Origin: Pseudophaeomoniella oleicola
Taxonomy: Eukaryota > Ascomycota > Eurotiomycetes > Phaeomoniellales > Phaeomoniellaceae
Length of the DNA stretch: 64,000 nt
Assembly: GCA_003868215.1 (NCBI GenBank)
Contig: QWDQ01000058.1
Span: forward strand, 62,001-126,000
Reading direction: 5' to 3'
The notes beneath the pieces are model-generated. The model had not been told where the DNA came from. It made no database searches and saw nothing but the letters and a program-made list of their open reading frames with translations. The position numbers were made by a program, and so were the translations under genes. This document shows positions 33,338-45,532 of the stretch, in pieces. The first letter of the stretch is position 1. Each line of letters starts with the position of its first letter.

Positions 33338-35799
33338 TGTGGAAGGATGATATTGGGAGTATTGAGACAACTGCGGGGAGGACCACGATGTCTTATTGAT
33401 ATAATGAATATCTGACAGCTGCGACAAAGCTTATGACGTGCCCTGGCGGAAATTTCAGATTTCTTATAGAGAAAGTCGACTTTTGAATCACTGCGCACTT
33501 CGTATGAACGCGACAGGTACCTAACGCAAATACTCTACGTACATCAATTTAGAGCCCAGGCATGCAAGTGAGAGAGAAATGACAAGATCACCCCCCCAAC
33601 TCTGCACTCATACAAGAATAAAGCTCTGCAGTGTCCATCACCTCCATCACCATCACCAGTAGCTCATCTGGCATGACTTCCCCTTCCATACCCTCGCTCT
33701 GGCTATGATCCCATCTGCCCTCCTCTTGGATTTCTCTTCTTCACACCCTCGAAACCAGTCGAGCAAGATGCAATGAAAAGATGAGACGTCAAAGTCCATT
33801 TGTTCAGGTTTCCAAATATTCCCTGCCGATCACGAAGACCAACAGAAGTGGTCAAGTAGTTAAAAGTTTTCAACTAGCAAAAATCTGAGCTCAGGCAAAA
33901 CCTTCACTGCTGCAGATCCGACCCGTGCACTGGGATGAAGAAAAGAAAAAGAGGAAAAGTAAAGGAAAAATTGGGAAGAGGAAGATGAGATTATATACGA
34001 TAATTCAGATTATACGCTAGTCCCAAAGAGGGCAAGTTGGTTAGGAATAAGCGAGATAGAAAGCCTTGGCAAATTAAATGTCACTGTTTGACGTGTTTGC
34101 TTACTAACTTATCAATAAATAAATCAGTAGCCACAGGCATCAACGACGTCGACATCGACATTTACATTTCCTGTACACTGTCCAACATTTCATGGATCAT
34201 CTTGACCCTACTCCTTAATCATCTCATGCTCCGCTCCTTACACATGAAAAGATAAACGCAACTCTCGTCTTCCGCCCAAATGTCAATATTGGTGGCCTGT
34301 ATACGCCGCATTCTGCTACCTTCGTTCAGTCGATTGCCTTGGCCATCATCTTTGTCTCTCATTCAGCCTTGTCCTTCATGGAAACCCTCAATATAGATTT
34401 CTACACCATCCCAAATTGGAAGTAGGCCCAGTTACGTCAAATCGTCTGGTGTCGTGACTGCATGGGTCGGCGCCTATTACGAGCATCGCAAACCTCATTG
34501 GTCGACGTCGATAATCAGGTTCCCAAACTTCTCTCATCTGTTGCTAGTGAAAGCCACCACCCCTACAGATCCGAGATAACCATTAGCGATCTACGGCTTG
34601 AACGAGCCGTGTCTACAAAGACACCACTGCAGAGCTAGTATTGATATCGAAGATATCGAAGTGGTACTTTTTCGTGGGAGCGTCGTTCGCTACACTGCTG
34701 TTTTACTACCAGTAGGGTCCCCACTCCGTCGCGAGTGGGATCTCCCCTCACAATATCACTGGGTCTGTATCCAGCGTTTGGTACTGTTGGCGCCTGGTAC
34801 AGAGTTATTTCCAAAACCGTGCCGCCCTTCTAGCCTCAGCCTCGTGTCGGTTTCTTTCATCCACTAAGCGCGAAAACTGACATTCCATGGCGACCCAGGC
34901 AAGTTCAGGAAGTCACAAAACAACAATGACCAGTCGAAGTCAGCCTCGTAAAGTTTTAGAGACATGCTATTGAATATAGGATTGAGATCCCTCTTGGAGC
35001 GCCTGATACCAGCAAGAAATCTCTGATGATACCCACACAGTAAGATTAATTGTTCATCGTGATACAATAGTATATGGGCTACGAACGCTACTGAAGAGAC
35101 TAGTCTTTGATACTCTTTGGAATGGGTGTTTACTGATTCGAAATGTTGTCTGCCTTGTGATCCTATATTTGGGATATTAACCGCCGAATTCACAGCATTC
35201 TCAACAGTGAGTGGGTACTAGTCCCCCCCCCCGTACTGTACTAACTAGTACCCTGTACTCCTGTACTAGTACCGGTACTAGTACCTTGAGGTTTACTAAT
35301 CCTCCTATTTAGGCAGTTAATATAGGTATTCAGGTGTTCTGTATAGCTTTAATAGTGTAATAGATGAACCGTTAGAGGAACGGAGAAAGGTGGATGACGG
35401 GGGAGCGGGAGAGAGAAGAAAAAGGAATCTGGTACGTACTACCATAAATGACCAAAATCACAAGATTACTAATGAACTGGGTGAGGCATTGTAGGGAATA
35501 CCATGCCAAGAAGATGCCAAGAATAGTGGCCAGTGGCCACTAGTACTTTGGGACCCCCCTGTACTGTACTGGTACTCACCAGTGGGTACTAGTACCTGCC
35601 ACTACTAGTTGCGACTGTTGCGAATTCACCTGGTCCTTCAGCCACAGACGATATAAGACGCATTCGACAGGCTCTCCATTATGCCCGTCTCTACAATGAC
35701 AACCCGCATCTTTCCATTCCAGCAATCCAAGACTTCTAAAATCAGATCTCAGATCTTCCGTTTTCAACATTCAGTCAGACTTCACATAGCCACTGAATC
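33338..35799. other. 2.5-kb intergenic region between divergent genes
   Basis: Promoter space for the RmlD-like gene (-) and the dynamin-like gene (+). Short frames such as 34864-35193 (-) have no recognisable domain. The right part (35211-35600) holds GTACTAGTAC-type palindromes and direct repeats, listed separately. Confidence 0.5.
35263..35284. repeat. 22-bp perfect palindrome
   Basis: A perfect inverted repeat built from two GTACTAGTAC palindromes around a central CCGG-containing junction. Flanking direct repeats GTGGGTACTAGT (35211-35222 and 35582-35593) and GTACTGTACT (35233-35242 and 35561-35570) are read directly. Function unknown. Confidence 0.85.
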
Positions 35800-38273
35800 A
35801 TGCCTCCTACAAGCTCCGCCGAATCCAATCCATCTGAAGTCTTCAGAGACGAGTCTCATACACAACTCCTTGACGTGATCGACAAACTTCGTGACCTTGG
35901 ACTTGGAAGTCACATTAACCTACCGCAGCTAATAGTTTGTGGAGACACAAGTTCTGGGAAGAGGTAAGCACGCTGTCGAGGAAACGATTTCAAGTATACT
36001 GAGATATTGCTCATAGTTCCGTCCTAGAAGCGGTCTCTCATATCAAATTTCCAGTGGCCGATGAGGTGTGTACTCGCTTTGCAACCGCGGTAACACTTCG
36101 CCGTGCTTCAGACGTGACAACAACAATCAGTATTAGGCCCCGTCGAAATGCCACAGAGGAGCACCTTCAAAAGCTCAACGAATTTGGCAAGAGGGGTGGA
36201 GACAACCTTTCGGATGTTGCTCGACTTATCACTGAGGCACATGCCGCAATGGGTCTTGCTCCAGATGATGGTTTTTCCAATGATGTATTGAATGTTAGTG
36301 TGACAGGGCCGGATCAGCCGAATCTAACATTGGTGGATCTGCCAGGGCTGATTCACGCAGATGAAATGGACCCGGGATCAGCAAATGCGAGAATGATAAG
36401 TCAGCTTGTCGGCGAGTATATGCGAAATCCAAGGAGCATCATTCTAGCCGTTGTCTCAGCCCAAAATGTGACGTCCAATCAGATTATTCTAAATATGGTT
36501 CAGAACATTGACCCTGCAGGATCTCGGACAATAGGAGTTATCACAAAGCCAGACACCCTTGACCACACGTCTCGTACGGAACACAATTTCTTGCGGCTTG
36601 CAAGCAACGAAGCATATAAGCTGCATTTAGGTTGGCACGTCGTCCGTAATGCTAGCTTTCAGAACCTTAAAGATCCATTGTTCGACAGAGACGGTGCTGA
36701 GAAAGCATTTCTCAGTGAAGCGCCATGGAACCTGCTCCCGCCCGGCCATCTGGGTATCGACAGTCTTCGCACACGCTTGGTCAAATGTGTCGGTGAAAGT
36801 ACTCGCGCAGAATTGCCAAAACTGGTTGAAGATATCGAAGGACAGATATCGAGACACAACGCTCTTTTACGGAAACTCGGTGTTCCCAGGAACGGAGAAT
36901 CTGACAAACGCAAGTATCTGACAAATATTGCAGTGAATTATCACAGTCTAGTATCCGAGGCTCTTAATGGTCCATATCTAAACCAGTACTTCGTCTCACA
37001 AAATACCAAACTTCGCGCGATCCTCCGCTGCTTGGAGAAGGACTTTGCAGATGACATGCGAGCCATGGGACACACATATGATTTGTCAGCCAGACTTTCT
37101 CTTCCATCGGCCAAACTGAACCACCAATGCAGACCTCTCCTGCAAACCAGAGAAGATATGCTAGGACGCGTGGATACTCTGATTGTCACAAGTAGAGGAC
37201 GTGAGCTAAGCACCCAGCACGATCCAAGGCTGATAGGTCCATTGTTCCGGGAACAATCTATGAATTGGCAGAGAATTGCGCTGGCGTATGGTGATGCTGT
37301 TTGGGAGAGAACAAGTACGTTCCTGGAAGATCTTATGCCTGAGCTTTGCGAAACTAGTACAGGTAGGGGTATCCTTCAGCAGATCATTGTGCCTGAGATG
37401 GAACGGCGCAGACACAATCTTGAAGAGAAGATTACTGAGCTACTGACCCCTTACCGCAAGGCATCGCCTTCCACATGCAACATCCGCCTCGAAGAGGAAG
37501 TCAGATCACTGCAAAAGGAAATGATGGCGGAGGAGGATCAAGAAGATAATGCACATCGAAACGCGTGCATCAGTTTACTTAGTAATTGTCAAGCATACTA
37601 TAATATCGCCTTGGAGACGTTCATTGACACTGTTGTAAATCTTGGCGTCGAGAACTGCATCCTTGATGACTTGGATTATATGATTTCACCCAAGCAGATT
37701 GCCTGTATGGAACCAACCGAACTTGATGCGTTGGCCAGCGAAACCAAAGAAGCCATTCAGGAAAGAGAGTACTATTCGAATTTGGTTGAACGGCTGAGGA
37801 TTGCGTTGGAAGCATGCAAGAAGCATGCCATCCATAGACCACGCTCAGCTCCGCCTCGGAAGCAACCTGCTGCACCTGCCGTTACGTCTGTACACCCTCA
37901 ACCCATCTTCGACTTACAACAGTGCTGACGAGATCATAGGTTCCAACCCACTCTCTCGCGAACAAATCCTCAACAGGCTCAAACACCAGGCAAATCCATT
38001 TTCAGCCCACTCACACAATCTTCGACTTCTAAGCCTAGTAGTATCCAGGGGATCAACTTCAATGCACCATCATCTTCGACTTCATCACGATCCCCTAATC
38101 CATTCGCTCCCACTTCCGTAAGCTGGTTCGGTACCTTCTCTTCCAACGGAAAAGAAGCCAACGGCCCATCGTCGTCGGATTTATTCGGTTCGTCGGCGTC
38201 CAACAACAATAACAATGATGAAAGCGCCCTTCCTAAGCGGAAGACATTTTCTCCTCCAAAAAACTCGCAATAG
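35800..38273 (+). CDS. Dynamin-like large GTPase
   Basis: Model join(35800..35963, 36017..37885, 37940..38273), 788 residues. The P-loop GDTSSGKSS (48-56) is completed across intron 1. Switch/G3 is VDLPG (161-165) and G4 is TKPD (231-234). Middle-domain and GED-like helical parts follow, as in Mx/dynamin-type fungal proteins without a PH domain. A Ser/Pro/Asn-rich tail ends at 38273. The third exon is less certain. Without intron 2 the frame stops at 37928, but splicing GTCTGT...CTGACGAGATCATAG (37886-37939) keeps phase and opens 110 further codons that look coding, ending PKNSQ. The family acts in membrane fission or organelle dynamics. The particular role here is unknown, and many filamentous fungi carry several such paralogues. 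Confidence 0.88.
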
Positions 38274-39267
38274 CAGTCTCACAAACGATGAATTCACCAG
38301 CTCAGCCTAGCCAAGTACCTGCATAAGTGGCCGACCCCCAAAGGTTGGCGACATGATATCACACAAGAGCACCCGGAGGAAAGGGTAGCACCAGTAAATG
38401 CCTACATATTACTTACCTATCTTCTCCACATAGACATCATTATGTATTATAGAAGAAGGGGTAAAGTCAAGAACACTCACAAAAAAAAAAGGAGGGGGGT
38501 GGGGGGTTGATTCTAGAATCTCGCTGGAAAATAGGGCATAGAGGAAATAGGCATAAGATGATAGTAAATAAGAAAACATGGTGACAAGACAACTAATGAT
38601 TGATGCCCTTTTCTTTTTCAGCTCGATCAGTTCAATTCTCTTACCATTATGCTTAATGGACTTAAAATCGCAGAATAGTAATATTAATATTTTACATTTT
38701 GAAATATAAATCTCCCTTCGTCCTTTTTCTCTCTCTCTCTCTCTGTGTAGTGGTAAGTAACGTCTTTGATGTACTCAATCTAATTCTTTTTTTTTATGTA
38801 TGTACAGCAAAAATTTGTACAAATGTACAGACGTACATTACTACTGTTGTACGTAGTTGTACCTGATCTCCTCCTCTCTTCTCCTCAATTCACCTCTCCC
38901 CTTCAACCAGATCTCCCCCCCCCATCAACCAAAAGACCATCAGGTAGGTATGTAGGTTAGGTACGCAAACACACACAAAAGTGCCTAGGTACTTACTCAC
39001 CTAGCCACTAAGGTAGGTAGTAATTAGGTAGGTATCTCTAAAACATTTGTCAAGAAAAAAGCAGAACAAAACCAACAAAGAAACAGCCAGCCACCAAAAT
39101 ATAGACGGAAGACAAAAACCAACGCCACGTACGCTATGCATTGTTTTTCTCTATGTCCAATGTCAAAGATGCAACAATTAATGGGGAGAAGATTCCCGAC
39201 GGGTTCAGTCGATTAAAAAGGTATTGAGGATTTCATTGAGGGCAAAGAAAACTCAATCTCTTCGCAT
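38274..39267. other. Convergent intergenic region, low complexity
   Basis: 994 bp between the dynamin-like and MFS gene 3' ends. It holds an A-run followed by G-runs (38480-38507), a (CT)n tract (38728-38744), a C-run near 38916, and several TAGGTAGGTA-type stretches (38940-39030). No gene seen. Confidence 0.6.
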
Positions 39268-41242
39268 TTATACTTGGGTCTCGTCTTTCTCGTTGGTCGA
39301 GTGGGTTTCCCCTTCTGAGGTTGCTGGTCGGTTGTCGGCAAAGTCGACTTGGGTATGTTCTTGGCCTGGCACCATGTGTTCTTTTGGTCGCCGTTCCGGT
39401 CGGCTTGGCGTGGGGCCAAATTCGCCATCGTTCTCGGCCTCTAGTTCCATTTTCTGTGCTTCTTCAGCCGTTGCAGTACGCTGGCTCTTACGGATCATCT
39501 CCATGGTTTGGTGGGCCTGAGCTGCGTATTTGCACCTCATTCTGATCGGACCGCCATATTTGTAGAAAAGGAATGGAAATGGCAGACAGAGGATACCAAG
39601 AAATGCGGGTATCGAACCAGCCCAATGAACACCGAGGTTGTGGTACATCTGGATGGTGAAGAGAGGAAAAGCGGCGCCGAACAGGGAACGAAGTACAGAG
39701 TTCGCAGCAAGGACCGAAGCGGCATAGATGGTGTAGGAGTCGATGAGATAATTCATGCAGGAGAGGAAAACCAGGATGATTGAACAGCCGAAAATACCAG
39801 CCCCAATCATAGGCATGATCCAGTGGATGCCGCTCGAGGACCATGCAATCCAAAACAGGCCGATCGGAAGGAGTATGGAGCCAAGCATCGCAGGCGGGAG
39901 ACGGGTTTCAGGTGGTGCATCACCGTCGTTCTGTCTGGAGACGCGAACGTAGCGTTTGTTATCCCAGAGATTGTAGGCGGCGCCGCAGGTGATTCCTATC
40001 GCGACGGGTACGAATGCTAGAGATGCAATTGACTGAGACCAGTGGCGGACTTCTTCAAAAATAATGGGGAAGGCACCAAAGCAGAGATAGAGGGTTCCGT
40101 AGATGATGGCCATGTAGATGGATATCAAAAGGACGATTGGCTCTAAGCAGAGAAGAGCCCAAGGACGACTGAGAGCAACCTTCAAGCTCTTAGACAACTT
40201 GGGACGGCCACGACTCTTGTCAAGAATGCTAATATAGTGCTTGCCCGGGTTCTTTTGACTCAATTTAGCTGCACGGTGGCGGAGGAGGACGGGACCGTAT
40301 CTGCCATCGCGTTAGTGAACTTCTCATTATCGAAGAGCGGGGGTCATACGTCTCTGGAATAAGAAGACTTTGGAAGATCCATAAACATCCGGTGAAGATG
40401 GCCATTACTGTGAGATGGTCAGCCCAAGACTCGGGTATCGCGTCGCTGTGATTCCTTACCTCCTTCGACCCATCTCCAGCCCACATTGGATCCAACGAAA
40501 GCGCCTACGATGGGACCCAGAACGGGACCCATGAAGGGAGCCATGGCGAAGAAAGTGCTAGCCTGGCCTCTCTTTTCGGCATCGAACATGTCTGCGATGA
40601 CACCTCCGGCATTCGTCAAGGGGGACGAACCGAATGCACCGGCGAAGAATCTCAGGACCAATAGGGTCTGGATATTCTTGGCACCAGCTGCTCCGGCGTT
40701 GAAGGCCGTTACGGCAGCATATGTGACTGTAAAAAGAATCTGTCGCCCGTAGAGTTCGCTGAGCGGCGCCCAAAGCAATGGCCCAATGGCAAAGCCGAGG
40801 ACGAAAAGGGTGACACCGGCCGTTGCAGTTTCCGTGCCGATTCGGAAATCCATCAGGATCTGGTCAATACCACCTGTATATCCTCTGGACCGACTCTGTT
40901 AGTAGACTGAACCGCAGCGAACTTGTGGGGCACCACTTACGAAGAAACGAAAGCAATCGAGAGGGTGGACAGAGCATTGGTCAATGCGATGAACCACTTG
41001 TAACTATCGGGCCAGGTGATGGGGTTTCTCGGGTCGTTGGGAATCCATTCGACTAAATAGGGATCCTGCTCGGTCCCCGAACCTTTGTAGGGGTAATGTG
41101 AGACTTCGACGTTGATCGCACTCTGGTCGTATACCATGCGCAACTTGGACAGTTTGATGGGAGACGTTGTCTCAGTACGTTCGAGGCCCAGCTCGGGGTC
41201 ATTCCGCTCGACGGTGGTCGAGGAGTCGCTTGAGGACGACAT
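39268..41242 (-). CDS. MFS transporter, DHA1-type
   Basis: Four exons, complement(join(39268..40300, 40350..40407, 40460..40884, 40941..41242)), encode 605 residues. All three introns are 49-56 nt, GT-AG, and the phase is consistent. A polar cytosolic head of about 90 residues, including PRNPITWPDSYKW, precedes 12 predicted helices. The loop after helix 2 reads WAPLSELYGRQ, a motif A variant. Helix 6 is followed by PETYGPVLLRHRAAKL, the loop typical of fungal DHA1 drug or polyamine exporters (Tpo1/Flr1-like). The acidic C-terminal tail is hydrophilic. The substrate cannot be predicted. It could be drug, polyamine or metabolite efflux by proton antiport at the plasma membrane. Confidence 0.9.
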
Positions 41243-41771
41243 GAGGACGCTGAATGACTAGTATGCGCGCAGTGTGTTGATGTATTTGTTTCTTGTCGAC
41301 TGCAGTCTAATCCAAGGACCAGTTGCCGATCTCCGCGAAAATCAACAATGTACCGACGTAGATAAGCGGGAATAAAGCTGCCGGGATCAGAGAGAGCTGA
41401 GGAGGAGAAGGGCGCACGAGGATTAAAAATAAGTAGAAATATTGTCTAGATGAATATAGAATTAAAGAGTAGGTGGTAGCAGGGGAAAAGAGAGAAAGAG
41501 AGTGGGAAAAACGGTGTTGACTCTCTGGAAAGGTGAACGGCAAACGGGAACGACGAAGAAGATATGGGTTTCTTTTTGTTTTGCCCGAAAGGAAAAAGGG
41601 CGCCACCGCGATCAGTCACAAGTCAGGGAACGGGAAAGGGAAAGAAAATAAAAACCGGAGTCGAGTTCGGAGTAATTTAGAGAGCCACTTTCGTATTACA
41701 TAGTATTTTGGTCACTTCAAGCGTCCGGGACCAAGGCTGAGTATCACGTAGTACGGGTAAGACAAAGTACA

Positions 41772-41783
41772 TACTACGTAGTA
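41772..41783. repeat. Palindrome TACTACGTAGTA, copy 3
   Basis: Perfect copy about 530 bp upstream of the MFS transporter start. Confidence 0.95.
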
Positions 41784-43722
41784 ACATACAGTCAAGGGAC
41801 ACAATGGAAGGACTGGAGTTAACAAGTTAATTGCCATCCAAAGCGGAGATAGGTAGCAAACCCCATGCAACGGGTCCGAGTTGATGATTACCTGTCGAGG
41901 CTGTGACTACTAAGTTAACCTGGAACCTGTGAAGTTAAGGTACTACATACCTAGGTAGTATATACCTTACCTAAGGTGTCTAGTATCTACATAGTAGATA
42001 CGTACGTACGTAACATATCAAAAAAAGCATGGCCGCATTCTGGTTTGATTCCGAGTTGCCGACCGCGATGGGAAAATGAATTGTTTGAGAGTTGTTTCCT
42101 CCCAGGACGATGGGAAACAACCACACGATCTTGAACTCTCTACTCAAATCTTTCTGTTTTGGTCTTTTTTTCTTCTAATTAATTGTTCTTTGTGATTCGG
42201 TCCTCGTCACGTTTGGGACCTAAGTTGGGGACGCTACAATAGATCCGGACATTCCATCCCTAACCGAGTCTGGTAGATTGTGTCGACCGGGGTGGATATT
42301 TCGACTGTACATTGGGTACACAGGTACACACTACCGAGGTAACATGTTTCTTCGATCTTGACTTGATTATCACCGTATGCTCTCTTGGGTATATGTACAC
42401 AACAAGAACATTTACCGTTCTTCCTTACCTCTCGAGTCTACAGTGCACCTACTACGTATATGTGCTATGTTACAGGGCATTCGATATCTGGCTAATCCTG
42501 ATGATCTCCCCTAACAGAGTTGCAACTTTATCTCTGCCCTGCGCCTGCGCCTGCGCCTGCGCCTGCACGGAGCCAGATGTCCGTAAAGTCATAAAAGTGT
42601 GCATAACTTGTGTTTGGGTACATTAAATTGTGCCATTAGCATAATCGAATTGTCGAGACGAACGACGACTCTACTCCCACCAATTATTTATGACTCATGT
42701 AAGGCAGACCTAATGTACAGAAGTGCCTTCGTATTGTATCTGTCTACCCCCTGTTACTACATAGCTCACATACCTACCTAGGTAACGTAGTAGACGGCGA
42801 GACGGAGCCGAGGTAGACTTTGTTATCGTAAGCGCTTCCTTTAGCGATCCTGCCACCAGATCATATCGCAGCACTCTCATCTCACGATGTGAATAGTCCC
42901 CGTCTGGTAATTCAAGGACGTGGATGCCTGCAACCCCGCCGTCAATACTGCACCATAATGATCTCCCCCCCTATTTTGGCGCTCCCGGTCTGTCGGATTG
43001 ATAATCTGCCCGTTTCTTGTTTTGCGTGACCACCATCGTCTCTTCGTATCCCATCGATTAACCTGAGATCCCTGCGCGTGTTACAGTACAGAAATTGGGT
43101 ACAGCAAAACTAGTGCTGACCGACAGTCACCCTGCTTGCCGAGATCAGTCAATTCGATTGGTGGCGCTCCGGCCAAGACGGTTATCGGGAGTGGGAGATG
43201 CTTGTTCGTCTTTAGTGCATTCCTTATGTTCGTCTCGCCGGACAGTACCTACGTACATCGAAGCATATAATTACAAAACAGTATGCATATGCACATATGG
43301 GCAGCCACTCTTAAGGCTTACTTTCTTTGCCTGACTGCCTGCATCACTGACAGCGGGTGGCATGCAGACAGCTCGTATCCGTCTTATCTGGGCGGCAATG
43401 ATTCACATGAAGAACTACGACCAATCAATGATGCATAACTTCTTGTGTACAATCTCTCTCTCCCGGCACTGATTCCGTTCGTTTCACTAAACGTTGAAGT
43501 GTTAATACCTACGAGTTGGGGCTATGCAAGATTCGGTCCCCCTAATGTTACTAGTTATTAAGCACTGATCGGCGAATCGGTGCCTGGCAACGGCCGACAT
43601 GGTCTTACCTACTACGGTATCTTAACTGTAACGGAATGATCAGTGCCGTTCATCCAGGTTAGTTAGGAACAAGCCGAGGCATCCTTGCACCGCAGTGGGA
43701 CCCCGGTAATTTTACTACTTTG

Positions 43723-43734
43723 TACTACGTAGTA
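43723..43734. repeat. Palindrome TACTACGTAGTA, copy 4
   Basis: Perfect copy in the 3-kb gene-poor region. Confidence 0.95.
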
Positions 43735-44226
43735 AATAATTAGTGTGTTCCTTTATTACTTTGTAAGGCTCTTGGGTTCTCCAGTGCTATTTACCCTACA
43801 ACGGAGCCTAGCTGATAGCTGCCCGAAGCTTGGACGAAGCCTAGACGAGATCACCAGAACATTCAATGAGAGAAAATGTTGGAGATACGATTCTCACCAA
43901 CTTCAACTTACTATGAGAGGTACTGTACATAGTACGTAGTAGTACACTGAAATCCAAATACACATAGCCTATTTCCACCATATGACATGCTGTACTGGTA
44001 ACGGTGTTCTCGGGGATGGCGCCGCTTGATCTGAGTGGACATTTCCTACCGAGTCAGTAGCCTCGTCCCCTTTCCTTCTCTTTTGGAGCCTCAAGAACTC
44101 TGTTGGGTCCTTCCGGCTGTCTCCTTTCCCGGTCATGCTCCCAATGGTTTCGAAGATTCCAGACCTGGTCTTGCCCTTGACGGTTCTCTCGGATCGAGAC
44201 TGTCAGACAATCGCGGCTACGGTAAC

Positions 44227-44805
44227 TCAAAGCTCCTTGGGCGGTTGCGTAATCTTCGTTAGATGATCGCCATTCAATTGCTTGAATATCTTGCCCAATC
44301 CTTCATGGCTGTAGTCCTTCGCGTTCCACATGTCTTTGTGATAACGAACCTTTCCTTCTTCATCTAATGCTAAACTGACCAAGCTGTTGACTGTCTTGGT
44401 CGCATGTACGCCCTGGAGCGTGTACTCCTGCTGCAATTTGAACACAATTTCCTGGTCGGTGTCTTTTACGACTTCCGTCTTCAATGTTTTGGACGACGCG
44501 AACATCTTGGGGATTCCATACCATTGGCCTGCAATCTTGTACCGCGTGTCACAATAGGAGAACGGGTCATCATAGATGGATTTAGGAGAGTACACTGCCA
44601 TGTCATCTTCGGATGCTGAACCCGAATAGAGGTTGGTGATATGCTTGATGATCTCCGTGTGCGAAGGCGAGGCTCCCTGGGACCTCGATGGGTCGGGTTC
44701 GTAATCCACCTCGCTCACGTTCTTGGTCCCTATCGTGTTTGCCGTTGAAATCGAAGGGTCCGGATGGGGCTCGAATTTGGAATGAAGCTCTTGTGTCGTT
44801 GCCAT
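44227..44805 (-). CDS. Small NTF2-like (SnoaL-type) protein
   Basis: Single exon, 192 residues. The first 45 residues are polar and probably disordered. From about residue 46 the pattern fits a cone-shaped NTF2/SnoaL-like fold: an N-terminal helix (HTEIIKHITNLYSG), AVYSPKSIYDDPFSYCDTRYKIAGQWYGIPKMFASSK, then long beta strands (EIVFKLQQEYTLQG, VNSLVSLALDEEGKVRYHKDMWN) and a final helix. Fungal proteins of this size and pattern are common and uncharacterised. They may bind a small molecule or dimerise. No signal peptide or membrane helix is seen. The function is not known, and the fold is my inference from the residue pattern. Confidence 0.75.
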   Translation of the reverse strand: MATTQELHSKFEPHPDPSISTANTIGTKNVSEVDYEPDPSRSQGASPSHTEIIKHITNLYSGSASEDDMAVYSPKSIYDDPFSYCDTRYKIAGQWYGIPKMFASSKTLKTEVVKDTDQEIVFKLQQEYTLQGVHATKTVNSLVSLALDEEGKVRYHKDMWNAKDYSHEGLGKIFKQLNGDHLTKITQPPKEL

Positions 44806-45532
44806 GATCGTTCGTTGACGAGACAGCGACGGAATGCTTTTGCGCGATTGATGTTGTGGAAGGTCAAATGACTTCAGATGATTGATTCACTGCACTCTCA
44901 AGAGAGATAGATAGAGATGGCTAAGCAAGCTCAACAGTATCGGTTATGATACTGATGGTTGTTGAACGAATCGAAGGAGAATGACTCTGTACGTCATGAA
45001 GCACTCCGGAAAATGATATCAATGACGACATGATACTTTTCGTCCAAAACGTATGGGTACAGGTACTCACTGTTCAACTTCAACATTTCTCTGCCGGACT
45101 GAACGCTTCACGTAAGCCCTCCATTGGCCTAAAGCCCGCATCAGAGTTCATCAATAGATGATGAAAGTTACGCCACAAGGTAGGTAGGTATGAAAGGCAG
45201 GAATGGTCGGAAAGGACATACCCCTAAATTCTGCTAGCCCCTACACAATGGCATGTTTAAAATTGGCATACATTTGCTACTACGGTATCTGTGATTCGTG
45301 AGGACATTTCGATCTTACATCTTGCGAACAAGACGTATTCTATTCCATAATTTGATCCCTTCAACGCCAGGGCCCGCGACCTTCTCATGGGCCTTTGTAG
45401 AAACCCACCCAAATCCCTGAGAACGCTTTCATGTAAACGTGACCATAGCTACAAGCAATTCCACAAGTATTCGAACATCTCCAGCAAAATTAGGTGCTCC
45501 TCTTATCATGCTACGCCTCAAGCGTACGACAC
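44806..45532. other. Intergenic region upstream of NTF2-like gene
   Basis: 727 bp, with TAGGTAGGTATG near 45180. No gene seen. Confidence 0.5.

Larger units (their letters stand above)
41243..44226. other. 3-kb gene-poor region with palindromic motifs
   Basis: No supported gene. It contains TACTACGTAGTA at 41772-41783 and 43723-43734, TACCTAGGTA at 41948-41957 and 42775-42784, and a short GCGCCT hexamer repeat at about 42540-42566. Frames in it, such as 42312-42626, are short and featureless. An unrecognised non-coding RNA is possible but not supported. Confidence 0.55.

Noticed and set aside
34864-35193. 109-codon minus-strand frame in the 33-36 kb gap
   Set aside because: No recognisable domain or splice partner, and its composition resembles intergenic DNA.
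42312-42626. 104-codon frame ending in an Ala/Cys dipeptide run
   Set aside because: The run comes from a GCGCCT hexamer repeat. No other evidence for coding.
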